The position numbers and the translations under genes were made by a program. Source: Rosa chinensis (taxonomy: Eukaryota; Streptophyta; Magnoliopsida; Rosales; Rosaceae). Taken from it: a DNA stretch of 64,000 bases. This document shows positions 38,752-50,694 of the stretch, one piece after another. Position 1 is the stretch's first letter, and each line of letters starts with the position of its first letter. The notes under the pieces are model-generated. The model ran no database searches. It saw nothing but the letters and a program-made list of their open reading frames with translations, and had not been told where the DNA came from. The stretch covers positions 10,246,900 to 10,310,899 of the forward strand of contig NC_037093.1 in NCBI RefSeq assembly GCF_002994745.2, written 5' to 3'.

Positions 38752-39265
38752 TGTTAATGTTTAAAAGTCTAGCGGTAGCTGGACCTTAGTTAACGCTGAT
38801 CCGGCGGGCGGATCGATACCTTTGTTGTGAGTGGTTCCCGTTACCTGTCAAATAAAATACAATGGGCGTCAGAGGGAGACCGCGCCGGGCGGTCTTCAAC
38901 TCTCCGATGCCTAAGTTAGTCAATGTATTTATGTTGACAAAGTAACAGTAGGTAAGTATTGAATGTGTCATAAATGAGGAGAGAGGAGAGGACCTTTTAT
39001 AGGTGAGGAAGAGGATGATCTTCTCCTTGTTTTCGATGTGGGACTGATGTGCTTCAGTTCCCAGTTTCAGTAGCTTCTGATGCTACCTTGACACGGCGCG
39101 TGGCGGCGCGTCGGCGGTGCTTTGGGGTTGATCCGGGGCTCAGGCGGTAACCTGGCTAGCTGTCTTTACGCCAGTCACTCATGAGGTGGGCGTTGGTACC
39201 CCTGGCGGTACCCTGAGCGTGGCTCATTATAGCTAATTATGCTTGCAAATGCACATGTATGTACA
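38752..39265 (-). repeat. 3' LTR of element C
   Basis: 514 bp, read on the plus strand from TGTTAATG to ATGTACA. It reads as identical to 49878-50391. The minus-strand TATA motif (TATAAAAGG) is at 38993-39002. Confidence 0.95.
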
Positions 39266-39283
39266 AGTCCCCCAAATCCCCAG
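39266..39283 (-). other. Polypurine tract of element C
   Basis: On the minus strand GGGGATTTGGGGGACT lies directly before the 3' LTR start (TGTACAT). Confidence 0.8.
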
Positions 39284-39889
39284 TCAAGGAGGGCAATCTT
39301 GGTTGGGGAGTTGATCGGCGGTTTGAAGCGTTTCTCCCGCTAGACTTTGCAGAAGCATAATTAGCGTCAGTGCGTTGTCAGCCATGGATTTACTGAGCAA
39401 ACGCTTTGTGCCCTTTCGGGTGGGCCCCTGCTAGGCCCCTGCTAGGCCCCCCAGGGAGTCCCCCACTCCCCGGCTAAGATGGACCTCCGGATGGTCGCTG
39501 TTATTGTTTGTTGAGGGGGAGCTGCACGGAGCAGCGCTGCACGGAGCAGAGGGTGTTGGGTTGCGAGCCCAATCTTAGCACCCAGGTGACGGGGGTCAAC
39601 GTACCTGATCAGGGTTGTCGTAGACTGTTGACTAGTCCCCGTGTCCCGTAGGGACATTCTGACCGTAACTCCGCGTGGCGGCGTTGTCAGAGAGGCGTGG
39701 CCTCGGGATCCGCCGCTGGCGGAAGTCCCCCCGCTAGATGTAGCAGGAAGCAGCGTCAAGTAGACGTGCTTGGTGGTATTTTATTGAGCGGTGTTGCGCT
39801 GAATAAAGTACGCAGCTTGTCAGATGAGAAAGGGGGTTAGCTAGCGGTGCGCTGTGTAGCGGAGGACGCCCCGTTTACCAAATGACGAG

Positions 39890-40218
39890 AGAAGCTCCGC
39901 TGGCGGGGTTTCACTCAGTGGACAGTCACCTGGGAGATGACAAGTGAGGATCCGCTGGCGGGGTTTCGCTCAGCGGAGGCTCCGTCACCTGGAAGATAAG
40001 TGAGGATCCGCTGGCGGGGTTTCGCTCAGCGGAGACTCCGTCACTTGGAAGATGACAAGTGAGGATCCGCTGGCGGGGTTTCGCTCAGCGGAGACTCTGT
40101 CACTTGGGAGATGCAAGTGAGGATCCGCTGGCGGGGTTTCGCTCAGCGGAGACTCCGTCACTTGGGAGATGCAAGTGAGGATGGATCCGCTGAGCGGGGT
40201 TTTCGCTCAGCGGAGACT
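39890..40218. repeat. 55-62-bp tandem repeat array, six units
   Basis: Units centre on tccgctggcggggtttcgct followed by cagcgga, an inverted repeat TCCGCT...AGCGGA. They start at about 39897, 39952, 40008, 40066, 40124 and 40186, separated by gtcacttgggagatgcaagtg-type spacers. The array is equivalent in position to 12657-12992 of element B, but the unit sequence has changed while the TCCGCT/AGCGGA pairing remains. It lies upstream of the antisense gene. Confidence 0.9.
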
Positions 40219-40380
40219 TGCCATGGTTGGGGGTTTACTTGTCAGGTGGTTACTTCCCTTGGAAGCTAAAGAATGATGACGGTTGACACGTGGCCAACTC
40301 CCAGAGGGTTAGCGTCTGGAGGCTTGTCTCCTAAGCCTAGCCGTCTTCTCGTCATTAATGCGAGTAATGATGGATTTCGT

Positions 40381-40401
40381 AACCGAGGCGACGCCTCGGC
40401 T
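40381..40401. repeat. Conserved palindrome upstream of the antisense gene
   Basis: aaccgaggcg, one base, then cgcctcggct: the counterpart of 12486-12506 with one arm base changed. It lies about 110 bp upstream of the TATA-like motif at 40491. Confidence 0.7.
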
Positions 40402-40490
40402 AATCCAGGGGGTTAGTGAAGACGTGGGACACGTGTACGGTTGGTACGTGATGTAGTTTTGTAGCGGACGGCTCAGGATTACTTGATGTT

Positions 40491-40500
40491 GACATAAAAA
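40491..40500 (+). promoter_or_regulatory. TATA-like motif for the antisense gene
   Basis: gacataaaaa followed by a G-run; a plausible TATA box for rightward transcription. A leader exon would follow to 40674, then a leader intron (donor gtgagg at 40675, acceptor ttttag at 40988) directly before the ATG at 40997. This is inferred from sequence only. Confidence 0.45.
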
Positions 40501-40996
40501 GGGGGGAACTGAGCGAGTTTCGACATTTCTGGAAAATCTTCAAATCTGAGTTGCCTGCTTCGAGCCTTGTTCGTCTGCGAATTGCGAAGGAGATCCCCGG
40601 GTTTGCGTGGAGTAGTCGGACTGGAGAGGACGAAATCTGTCAGTGAAGACGAGCTGCACTCCAAAGTCTTCGACGTGAGGTTGGTATTTCGGATCCTTTT
40701 CCTGTTTCATTGAATCTGCAATGGTGGTTTCTGGGTTTTGGTATCTCTGTTAATGGTATGATATTGCTTCTGTGTTATTCTCGGAGGGTGTAGGGAGAGA
40801 TTTGAGGGAGGTTATGGTGTTTGACAGAAAGTTGGGGTTTTGGGTTTTGCTAGACGGTCCAATCTGGGTTGAGTGTGCGGTTGTTTTTGTTTTGGTATTT
40901 TTGTGGGTAATTGTTCTTGACATCTTTGGCTATATCTGATGTGAGAGTAGGTTAGATCTGTATTTGTGCTAACTGATGTGGGTTTTAGGGTTTGGG

Positions 40997-43683
40997 ATGG
41001 CCAACGTCATAGAGATTTCGAGCAGTGAGGATTCCGGGTCTGACGTGTCGTTCAGCGTGGCGGATATGACTTTTATTGACTCGTTGCGTCCGTCTGCCCA
41101 TGCAGGAACCTCACTGCCAGAACCGCTTGAAGTTGAGCCACTTCAGACCATCCCCTGGGAAGTAGCTATGGGTCGTGGTTCGCGTCCAGAGAGCTCTAAG
41201 GCGGGTGAGGTTGCTAGGCGCGACGAGCGCTTGGCGAGCAATAGTGCTGCTAGCGGCTCCGCTGGAGAAGGGGAAGTGCCGGGCCAAAATGTCGAGTCGG
41301 CGTGGTACCTCTCAGATGGCACCGCCGTCGACGAGGCAGGTGGGCGGATGGATGCCGCCGCTATTAACCGGATGAAGCGGACGTTCCGGTTGCCGGGCTC
41401 GGTGAAGCTGCGCCCCCCGACAGCGGATGAGAAGGCCTCGATGCTCCCAGCGGGATGTGCTGCCGTGCACGAGGCCATATTCCGCCAAGGAGTGACATTC
41501 CCGCTAGTGCCCAATCTCCAAATTCTTGTGTGCGAGTTTGGCCTTGCCTTTGGGCAGATCTGTCCCAACATGTGGCGGTTGATGTTGGCGATGAACTCCT
41601 TGTGGCGCTTGTCGGGGTGTGAGGGGCCTACCGTGGCGGAAGTGCTTCATTTCTACGAGCTAGTGTATGTGAAGCGCCGAGGTTGCAGAGGGTGTGTGAA
41701 CCTGAGCCGCCGCCAGGGAGCGCCCAAGTTGATTGAGAATCTAAGGGACTCAATGTCCTACTGGCGGGGGACCTTCTGCGTCGCCACAGATGGCTGGGAG
41801 TACCACACCAGGTCGAATGTGGAGGGGCCGACGTTTAAGACTAAGTCGGAATTCCAGCCCATCCGAGGTTGGCAACTGGTTTCCGCTAAAAATAACTGGC
41901 GGGTTCAAACTTTTGCAAACCTGCGGTTTTTGCTAATGATTATTGTGTTTGTGCAGCGGGACTAAGGTACATTTTGACGCGCGAAGAGGAGTGTCGCGTG
42001 GCGAGGATCCGTGGCTGCTGGCGGAACCGCAATTTGCTTGACTTCCGTCTTCTGACCGGTTGGGAATTGCTGGTCGACCTGGGGCTAACTCACTCTATTG
42101 GTGAGAACATTTCCGCCACACCTCTTTTTTTTGTAAGTGATCCGGACTGACGGGTGTTTGTGTTTTTCTTTTCAGAAACCCCGCCCGGTAACAAATCTAG
42201 TCGCGACGCTTTCGAAAAAGCAATGGATCGCGCCGAGATAGAGAATTTTCTTGAGGCTATGTATGCCGAGGGGCTGGCGGCCCAGCAGACGGTGGTGAAC
42301 CCAGAGACGCTGGTGCTGAGCCAGTCCGAGGTTGCGGTGGAGCTGCCGATGCCGCACCACTCCCATCTGGGTGAGGATGGCCTGCCGGTAGTGCAGGCGG
42401 ACACCCAAGCGGGCGGCGGGGAGAGGGGGATTGTTGGTACAAGGCCGCGGGAGCGGATGCCTACCACCCGGCGCGGTCCTCAAAAGAAGACGGTGCAGCC
42501 GACGGAGACTGCCACCGAGTCCCGGGGTGAGCCGCCGGTGCGGGTGACGAGGACCGCTGCTGGGACACAACGGGCGCTGGAGAAAAAACGCCGGCAGCCT
42601 GACTCCCCCGTCGAGGAAGAGGAAGAAGAGGTGGTGATCGGAGTCCGCCAACAAAAGAAGGCTCGACAAGCTGCGTCGAAGGTTGCAGTGGCGGAGGGAG
42701 AGGCGGCAGCCGTCAGTGATCTGGACTCCTTTGCCGAGTATGCGCCATTCATGACAGAAGGGGAGCGGGCATTCCTTTTCCATCTGTGCGAGCGGCTGGG
42801 GTTCGGGGGTCTGGCGGGCATATCGCGCCCGACGGCAATTGACCAATCGCCCTTCAGCTCGGCGTTTGGTCAAATATCTGCGGGGTTACATGATATGTTC
42901 GAGGCGGCGTCTAAGCAGCCCCGGATTGAGGAAGAGCTCAGGGGAGAGATCGGAGGTCTCCAGAGGGAGTTGGCGGAGGCCAAGGAGAGACTGGCGGAGG
43001 CCGAGCGGGGGCTGGTCAAGGCGGAGTGTGACTATGCGGACGCCCGCGGCAAGCTTAATGCGGCCATAAGGCGGGACCTGGAGAGGAATGAACGCGTCTC
43101 CCAGTTGGAGCAGGAGATCGCATTGCTGCAGGAGCGGATAGCCGCTAAAGATAAGAAGCTCATTATTGTGCAGCGGGAGTCTGCCGCCAGACTGGATGAG
43201 ATGCAGCGGCTGGACGGGGAGGTTAACCGCCTGAAAAATGAACAGAGTTCTTCTGCGGCCGCCGCCGTTGAAGCGTTCAAGCTGTCAGCGGAGTATAAAA
43301 AGACATTGACCGAAGCGGCGAAGTCTGGGGCCCGGGCCAATATAGACATGTTGAAGCGGAAGGGCGCCATTGACTTTGCAAAGGCGTCACAGCCCGACGT
43401 GCCGGTGGTCGAGAGTGTCCCGCCGGAGACAGAAGTCGTGCCTGCCCCTGCGGCGGGTACTCATTCGGGCAGCGGGGAAAGTGGCTCCCATCCGCCGGAA
43501 AGGTCCCAGCAGACTCCCCAGCAGACCCCGTCGGAGGTGTCACGTGCCGGATTTCTGGAGGCACACACCCGGGCGGATGGTACAATGGAGACTCCCAGTC
43601 CGACAGCTCGAGGGTCCGATCAGGCGAGCCGATCGGTCGTGCCGCCGCCAGTTGAAGCCGTAGAAGCCGAAGACAACCGCTGA
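40997..43683 (+). CDS. Antisense-strand gene of Tat element C: Transposase_28-like domain plus coiled coil
   Basis: Three coding exons are predicted: 40997-41867, 41957-42100 and 42176-43683. GT-AG junctions restore one open frame of 840 codons. ATG at 40997 is chosen because it directly follows a leader acceptor; 40976 is an in-frame alternative inside the predicted intron. Residues 1-120 are Ser/Glu-rich. About 130-290 match the plant 'putative gypsy type transposon' (Transposase_28) pattern: FRQGVTFPLVPNLQ, a conserved LAFGQICPNMWRLM core, then Arg/Trp-rich positions. Residues about 590-760 form a long coiled coil, followed by a Ser/Pro tail. It converges on gag-pol. Its function is unknown; a DNA/RNA-binding or oligomerising accessory protein is only a guess. 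Confidence 0.72.
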
Positions 43684-43702
43684 AGCTAGCTGAGACTTCC
43701 AT

Positions 43703-43733
<31 letters not shown>

Positions 43734-44115
43734 GACACTTTGTAATAATGAACTATTTTGGGTGGGGAGTCCCAGCCCTGAAATGAAATTTCAGAGTTTG
43801 ACGTTTGTCATGATGTGTTTGTACCGCTAGAGTTTTGACGTAGAGATTTTTCTTTTGCCAAGCAATGAAACATTAAAGGAATTAAAATTGGTCCAAGTGC
43901 ACCACGTAGCGGACGTGGTCCGCTGACGATTCCTGGCGTTGCCAGTTGCCCTCAGTGCTAGACTTGGTAACAATGGTTTGAATAATTCCTCGTTTCATTG
44001 ATAGCTGACTGATCAGCGTTTACAAAAGAGGGGTAGTACCCGTTGGGTAGCTTCCCTTAGCTAAATATTGAACAAAAATTTAGCTAAGTCAAGATGCTCT
44101 TGGGTAGCGGCATGA
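43684..44115. other. Convergent 3' region between antisense gene and gag-pol
   Basis: It holds a T-run of about 28 bases (43706-43733) and spacer sequence also present in element A (2272-2672). Both convergent transcripts must end in or beyond this stretch. No separate gene seen. Confidence 0.7.
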
Positions 44116-47100
44116 CTATTTGTAATAATACCGAAGGTGTTCGGTATTCCAAGGGTGGGTCGTTGTGACGCCATCCTTGTCCATTAAGTAGAAGGTGCCT
44201 GGGCTAACGACTTCCACAATTTTGTATGGACCTTCCCAAGTTGGGCGAAGCTTTGTTGGCGGTGGAATGACTTCCTTCATTACCCAGTCCCCCAGTTAGA
44301 GGTTCCGGGCCTTGACTCTGGCGTTGTAGAAACGCGATACCCGCTGCTTGTTTTGCAGGTTGCATAGGTGGGCCTTGTGTCGCTTTTCCTCCAGGAGGTC
44401 CTTGTCCAGGTTGATGCCGTCAGTGTTGGTCTCTGGGCGGTAGCCCTCGACTCTGGCGGTAGGTTGAGAGACCTCAATAGGCAGGACAGCCTCCGTTCCG
44501 AACATCATGCAAAAAGGAGTTTCACCAGTTGCGGAAGTTGGGGTTGTTCTGATGGCCCATAGAACTTCCGGGAGTTTCTCCGCCCATAGACCCTTTGCTT
44601 TGTCGAGTTTTTTCTTCAGCAGCTTTTTGATTATCTTGTTTGCTGCTTCGACCTGACCGTTGGTCTGGGGGTGGGCGACAGATGCAAAACTCATCTTAGT
44701 ACCCAAGTTGGCGGTGAAAGAGATGAGCTCCTTGTTGTTGAATTGTGTGCCATTGTCGGTGATTATCGTGTGTGGGACACCGTAACGGCAGTAGATGTTC
44801 TTCCAGAGGAAGTGAATTACCTTGGCGGTAGTTATTGCTGTTAGTGGTTCCGCCTCTATCCACTTGCTGTCGTAGTCGATAGCCACTATGATGTACTTGA
44901 ACTGGCCCTTGGCGGTTTGAAATTTTCCCATCAGATCCAGGCCCCAAGTTGAGTGGATCCATGGAGCGACGATGACCGATAGTGGTTCCGCCGGTGCATG
45001 CGGGATGTCAGCAAATTGTTGGCACTTGTGGCATGATCTTGATACCTGGCGGGCATCGTCGCCGAGAGTAGGCCAAAAATAGCCTTGTCGCATTGTGCGA
45101 TTGGCTAAGGATTTGGCGCCTGAATGGTTTCCGCATTCTCCGCTATGAATTGCTGCCAGAACGACCTTTCCCTCCTCTGGGGTTAGGCAGCGGAGGTTGG
45201 GATGGGTGAATCCCTGGCGGTACAGCTTGCCGTTCTGGATGTTGTAGCGGGTTGCCCTCCGCTGGAGTTGTCGCGCCTTAACTTTGTCGTCCGGCAATGT
45301 GTCGTTGCGCTTGTACTCAATGACTTCGTCCATCCAGCTGGTATTGACCTCAATGTTGAAGATCTCCGCCAGGGTTTTTGTGATACTTGGCTTGTCAAGA
45401 CACTCCACTCTTGTGTCCGCTGGACTCTGATGTGGCTGGGCGGTTGCCAGCCTTGCCAGTGAATCAGCCTTGGCGTTCTTTTCCCTGGGGATTTGTGTGA
45501 TGTTATGAAATTTGAATTTCTTGAGGAGTGTCTTAACGTACCCCAAGTACGCCGCTAACTGTTGGTCCTTGGCCTGGAAGCTGTCATTGACCTGGTTAAC
45601 GACCAACTGGGAATCACTGAAGATGTTGACGCTGTCAGCCCCTGAATCGATGGCGAGGAGTAGGCCGGCAATGAGTGCTTCGTATTCCGCCATATTGTTG
45701 GAGGCTTTGAAGTTGAATTTTAGTGCGTATTCCACATTCAGCCCCCCAGGGCCTGTGAGGATGACTCCGGCGCCGCTGGCCTTGGCGCTGGCGGAGCCGT
45801 CCACATGCAGGTTCCAATCTGATTGTAGGGGAGCTGGCTCCTTAGCGGTGACCATTTCCGTCCCGGGCTCATTCTCCGTGCTGGGATTGGGCTGACGCTC
45901 AGTGAGCTCGGCGATGAAGTCCGCTACCGCCTGGCCCTTCATGGCGGTTCTTGGCTTGTAGTCTATGTCAAATTCACTGAGCTCGATGGCCCACTTGCTG
46001 AGGCGCCCTGAATGTTCAGGGTTCTGTATCACCTGTCTCAGTGGTTGATTGGTCAGCACATGGATTGTGTGCGCTTGAAAATACTGGCGGAGTCGTCTGG
46101 CGGCAACGATGAGTGCAAGAGCTAGCTGTTCTAAGGGTGGATACCTTGTTTCTGCCCCGTTCATGCCTCTGCCGGCGTAGAAAACTGGGAGCTCGTCCTG
46201 TCCCTCCCGCCGGACAATGGCGCAACTCACCGCCGATACCGATACCGCTAGGTATATGAACAGTGTCTCTCCTTGCACAGGGATAGAGAGTAGTGGGACT
46301 GCCGCTAGGTAATCCTTCAAGCCCTGAAACGCCGTCTGACACTCTGGGTTCCAGTTGATAACTTTCTTGTGAGTCGTTTTGAGGAGCTTGAAAAATGGGG
46401 CACACCTGTCAGAGAGCCTGGAGATGAATCGAGAGAGGGCGGTTAACTTGCCCTGGAGGCACTGGACGTGTATCTTATATTCAGGGTCCGCCAGGTCGAG
46501 TATGGCCTGTACCTTGTCCGGGTTAGCCTCGATTCCTCGTTCACTGACAATATAACCCAGAAATTTGCTGGCGGTGACGCCAAAGAAGCATTTTTCTGGG
46601 TTGAGGCGCATGCCATAGGCCAGGAGGATGGTAACTATGATCTTGAGATTTGCCACATGTCCGCTGGCTTTTATACTTTTGACTAACATGTCGTCCACGT
46701 AGACCTCGATTATCTTGCCCAAATGTTCAGCGAACATAGCATTCATCAGCCGCTGATAAGTTGCACCGGCGTTCTTCAGACCGAAAGGCATGACATTGTA
46801 GCAGTACAGCCCTTTGTCGGTGGTGAAGGTGGTACACTCCTGATCGCTGGGATGCATCTTGATCTGATTGTAGCCGGAGAAGGCGTCCATCATGCTGAGG
46901 AGTTCATGCCCGGCGGTCGCGTCGACCAGCTGGTCAATGCGTGGCAGAGGGAAACTGTCCTTTGGGCATGCCTTGTTGAGATTTTTGAAGTCGACACACA
47001 TCCGCCACTTGCCGCTAGGCTTCTTGACCATGACCAGGTTGGAGATCCATTGGGGATAGATTACCTGGCGGATGAATCCAATGCCCTGGAGTTTGGCGAC

Positions 47101-49824
47101 CTCTTCTCCTATGGCGCGGTATTTCTCCTCGTCGAAGGCCCTTCGCCTCTGCTTGATGGGATGGAAGGATGGCTTAATGGTTAGTTTGTGTGTGATGATT
47201 TCGGGAGAGATACCTGGCATGTCCGCATATGACCATGCGAAAACGGCGGCGTTGTCCCGCAGGAATTGAGTGAGTTCTGCGGCCACCTCTGGGTCTAGCT
47301 GAGCTCCTATGCGGACTGTCCGCTCTGGGTGCTCGTCAGAGATGCTGATGACCTTCAACGATGTTTCCGGATTGACCGGTTCCTTCCTCACGTATTTCTC
47401 CTCCTCATCCCTAGGATCCTCGAAGATATCTGGTGGCGGTGCCTGATTTCCTACCGTTAGGATTTCGTGGCGGCGGGTTGACCGCGCAATGGTGGTAGAG
47501 TAGCATTCTCGTGCCAGTTGCTGACTTCCCCTGACACAGCCCGTGCCGTTGGGTGTGGGGAACTTCATGAGAAGCATGTATCCGGCGATGATGCATTTGA
47601 GCTTGTTGAGTGCCGGCCGTCCTATGATGGCGTTATACGAACTGAAACAGTCCACAATTATAAATTCGGTATGTACCTCCGCCATACATGGACTGGAGCC
47701 GATGGTTAACCGCATGTAGTCAGAACCCAGCGGCTGAGTGATATCGCCGGAGAAGCTAAGCAATGGCTCATGGTCTTGTAGTAGTTTCTTGTTCCGCTTA
47801 AGGTTGTTGTAACAACCGCTGAATATGACATTGACAGCAGATCCGCTATCCACCAAGATTCTTCCTACTGACCATCTGTCGAGAATGGCATCGATCAGGA
47901 ATGGGTCGTCATGGGGTAGATGTACTCCGCGCTCCTCCTCCTCTGAGAAGGTGATGGGCTCCCAACCAGACTTTGGGAGTTTGGTGGATCTCTCGTAGCG
48001 GATGTTACAGACTTCCTTTGGGTGATTGGCGCGTGTGTAACGCTTTCTTGCCCTGTGAGACATGTTGGTGATTGGAGCCCCGCCGTCGATGGTGTTGATG
48101 CGGCCCAGTGGCTCAATGTTGGCAATCACAGGTGGCGGTTGGCGCACCTTGAACTGATCCATCTTGCCGTCACGGTATAGGGTCTCAATGGTTGTTTTGA
48201 GAGCGTTGCAACTGTTGGTATTGTGACCGCTGTCCTCGTGGTATTTGCACCACATGCCGGTGTTTCTTGGCTTACCCCTTTTGGGGAATTTCGGTGAGGG
48301 TGGCGGTGGTATCTGATCCTTACACTGATTGTAAATTTCCTCGTATGAGGCTGTGAGGACGGTGAATACTGCATACCGCTGAGAGGACTCCGTCTGCTTG
48401 TTGCGATTGTCCCCATGGGATGGGCGGTTGCCCTTGTAATGGTTGTCTTTCTGCCTCTTGCTTTGATAACTGCCCTGCTGCCACTCCCTCTTCTTGTCGG
48501 CTGGCGGTGCAGTGGGGGCTTTGCTGGCGGTCTCCTGATGGCTGGAGGAGGGTTGAGATGACTTTGTTGGTGCTGCTGGTGGCGGTGGGGTTTCTCCATA
48601 TGTGATAAACTCTGCCTGGGCATGAATGACCGCCTCACTCATAAGGTGATCGTACGCCGCATTTGGATGATTGTAGTTGAGGTGATAGAGGAATGGTCCC
48701 TTGAGGAGTCCCTGCTTGAAAGCCGCCGAAGCCATTGTTTTGTCGAGATCGCGGCACTGAGATGCTGCCGCTCGCCATCTTGTGACGAATGCCTTCAATG
48801 ATTCGTCCCCTCCCTGCCTGACGCCAAACAACTGGCTTGTGTTGTGATGACCGGCGGACAACAAGATGAATCGAGAGAGGAAGGCATGAGATAATGCGTG
48901 GAATGAGTCGATGGACCCTAGCGGACACTCGAAAAACCAACTCATTGCCTCACTATCCAGCGTTTCGCTGAACAAGTGGCACAGGGTGGCGTCATCAAAT
49001 CCCTTGTTGTTGGTGACCTTCTTGAACGTGTCCATGTGGACGAAGGGGTCGGTCTTACCGCTATAATGTGACATTTTTTGGGTCTTTGCAAACGCTGGCC
49101 TGACGGCTTGCAAAATTGTAGCGGTGAATGGGCCTGGCCTGGATGCGAAGAGTGGGTTTGGGGCTGGCGCCGGGGTGCCTGCCTCTGCCAGGATTAGTCT
49201 CCGCTCTAACTGCTGCATCCTCTCCAAAATTTGGGTGGTTGCGTCGCCAGCGGGGCCCGCTTGGGCGTTCCGTGGAGCGAACCCCCGCCCGGGAATGGGT
49301 AGATTACCCTCAGTCCTTGTTCTTGTCCTCGAGTGGTGGGTGCGCAGCGATGACTCCGCCTCCTGCTCTAGCAGTTGTGGGATAGGGGGTGGTCCCATTC
49401 CTGCCAGCTCAGGTGGGTTTAGTGGTACTTGCATTTGCACGATGGGTCCCATACCAGCGGTAGGCCGGCTGTGCCTGGTGCTGTGTGACTGCTCACTTCG
49501 TGCGGGGTTGGCGTTTGCGTCCAGTGTTCGCCTTAGCTCGTCGAAACGTGTCATCAGCGTGGCCACTTGGTTTTGGGCCTCCGCCTTCTCCTTGCGTTCC
49601 TGCTCGCGCTCTCTGTTTGCTTTGTGGAGGTCCGCCAGCGCCAGCTCATACAAGGCGGTGAGGTCCTGACCTGGGGGACGGCTGCTGCTTGGATTTGTTT
49701 CGCCGCCTGGGTTGACCGGGGTGTTGAATAGTGCGCGGTTGATGCTTACCGCTGGGCGGGCGGGTTGGGGAACGGCAGACTGGTCTGCCTGTTCCCCGAT
49801 ATTTTCCCCGCTACCGTTAGTCAT
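44116..49824 (-). pseudogene. Gag-pol polyprotein of element C, single nonsense codon near the end
   Basis: Frame from ATG 49824 to the family stop at 44116-44118 is 1902 codons long, uninterrupted except TAA at 44296-44298 (codon 1843), where elements A and B have Gln. In order: coiled coil (about 55-110), gag core (about 250-450), CHHC zinc knuckle (about 523-536), aspartic protease (VDSGSA, about 655), reverse transcriptase with YVDD (about 1041), RNase H, archaeal-type RNase H (about 1340-1460), and integrase zinc finger and DDE core (about 1560-1730). The stop removes about 60 C-terminal residues of integrase, so the copy may be impaired but all catalytic domains are open. Confidence 0.93.
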
Positions 49825-49858
49825 GGTAATTGTGATGGGATGACCTTCTGTTCAAGGA

Positions 49859-49876
49859 TTCCCACAGACGGCGCCA
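49859..49876 (-). other. Primer-binding site of element C
   Basis: The minus strand reads TGGCGCCGTCTGTGGGAA, one base from the 5' LTR. The first nine bases complement the 3' end of plant tRNA-Asp (…CGGCGCCA); the remainder matches it poorly. Gag starts 35 bp further on. Confidence 0.8.
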
Positions 49877-49877
49877 A

Positions 49878-50391
49878 TGTTAATGTTTAAAAGTCTAGCG
49901 GTAGCTGGACCTTAGTTAACGCTGATCCGGCGGGCGGATCGATACCTTTGTTGTGAGTGGTTCCCGTTACCTGTCAAATAAAATACAATGGGCGTCAGAG
50001 GGAGACCGCGCCGGGCGGTCTTCAACTCTCCGATGCCTAAGTTAGTCAATGTATTTATGTTGACAAAGTAACAGTAGGTAAGTATTGAATGTGTCATAAA
50101 TGAGGAGAGAGGAGAGGACCTTTTATAGGTGAGGAAGAGGATGATCTTCTCCTTGTTTTCGATGTGGGACTGATGTGCTTCAGTTCCCAGTTTCAGTAGC
50201 TTCTGATGCTACCTTGACACGGCGCGTGGCGGCGCGTCGGCGGTGCTTTGGGGTTGATCCGGGGCTCAGGCGGTAACCTGGCTAGCTGTCTTTACGCCAG
50301 TCACTCATGAGGTGGGCGTTGGTACCCCTGGCGGTACCCTGAGCGTGGCTCATTATAGCTAATTATGCTTGCAAATGCACATGTATGTACA
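49878..50391 (-). repeat. 5' LTR of element C
   Basis: 514 bp, reading as identical to 38752-39265. The TATA motif (minus strand TATAAAAGG) is at 50119-50128, followed by a CT-rich initiator region (tcctctcctctctcctc) toward gag. Confidence 0.95.
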
Positions 50392-50694
50392 AGACGAAAA
50401 CGAGTAATCGAGTTGGCCACGACCACATTATAGGCTCAGTAAATCAGTATCATTTTGTTACTTATGAGTCGCTAACCTTCATGGTTAAGCGTCATTTCAA
50501 TTATTAGTGACAACCATGTACAGCAAGCAAGCCACAAGAGAGATGCCGCCACAAGAACATTCTTTGGGTGGTTTAGACTTTCGTCCAACATTCTTTGGGG
50601 TTTCTTAGTATTGGAGTTGTATGGCTTGATACAAATAAAGGATGTAGAGAAAAGTCGACGCAACAATATAATGAATAAATGTGGGTGAATTTAT

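Larger units (their letters stand above)
38747..50396 (-). mobile_element. Complete young Ty3/gypsy Tat-lineage retrotransposon C
   Basis: The element proper is 38752-50391 (11,640 bp), flanked by AGACG at 38747-38751 and 50392-50396. In its own direction (leftward): 5' LTR 50391-49878, PBS 49876-49859, gag-pol 49824-44116, antisense gene on the opposite strand (40997-43683), tandem hairpin array 40218-39890, PPT, 3' LTR 39265-38752. Two RNase H domains and an antisense gene downstream of integrase are hallmarks of Tat-type elements. Both LTRs are 514 bp and I saw no differences, so insertion is very recent. Confidence 0.95.

Noticed and set aside
38786..38971. 61-codon frame present identically in both LTRs (also at 49912-50097)
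   Set aside because: It lies wholly in LTR sequence, covers the TATA-distal region on the minus strand, and its equivalents in the older LTRs differ. Identity reflects the young LTR pair, not a gene.
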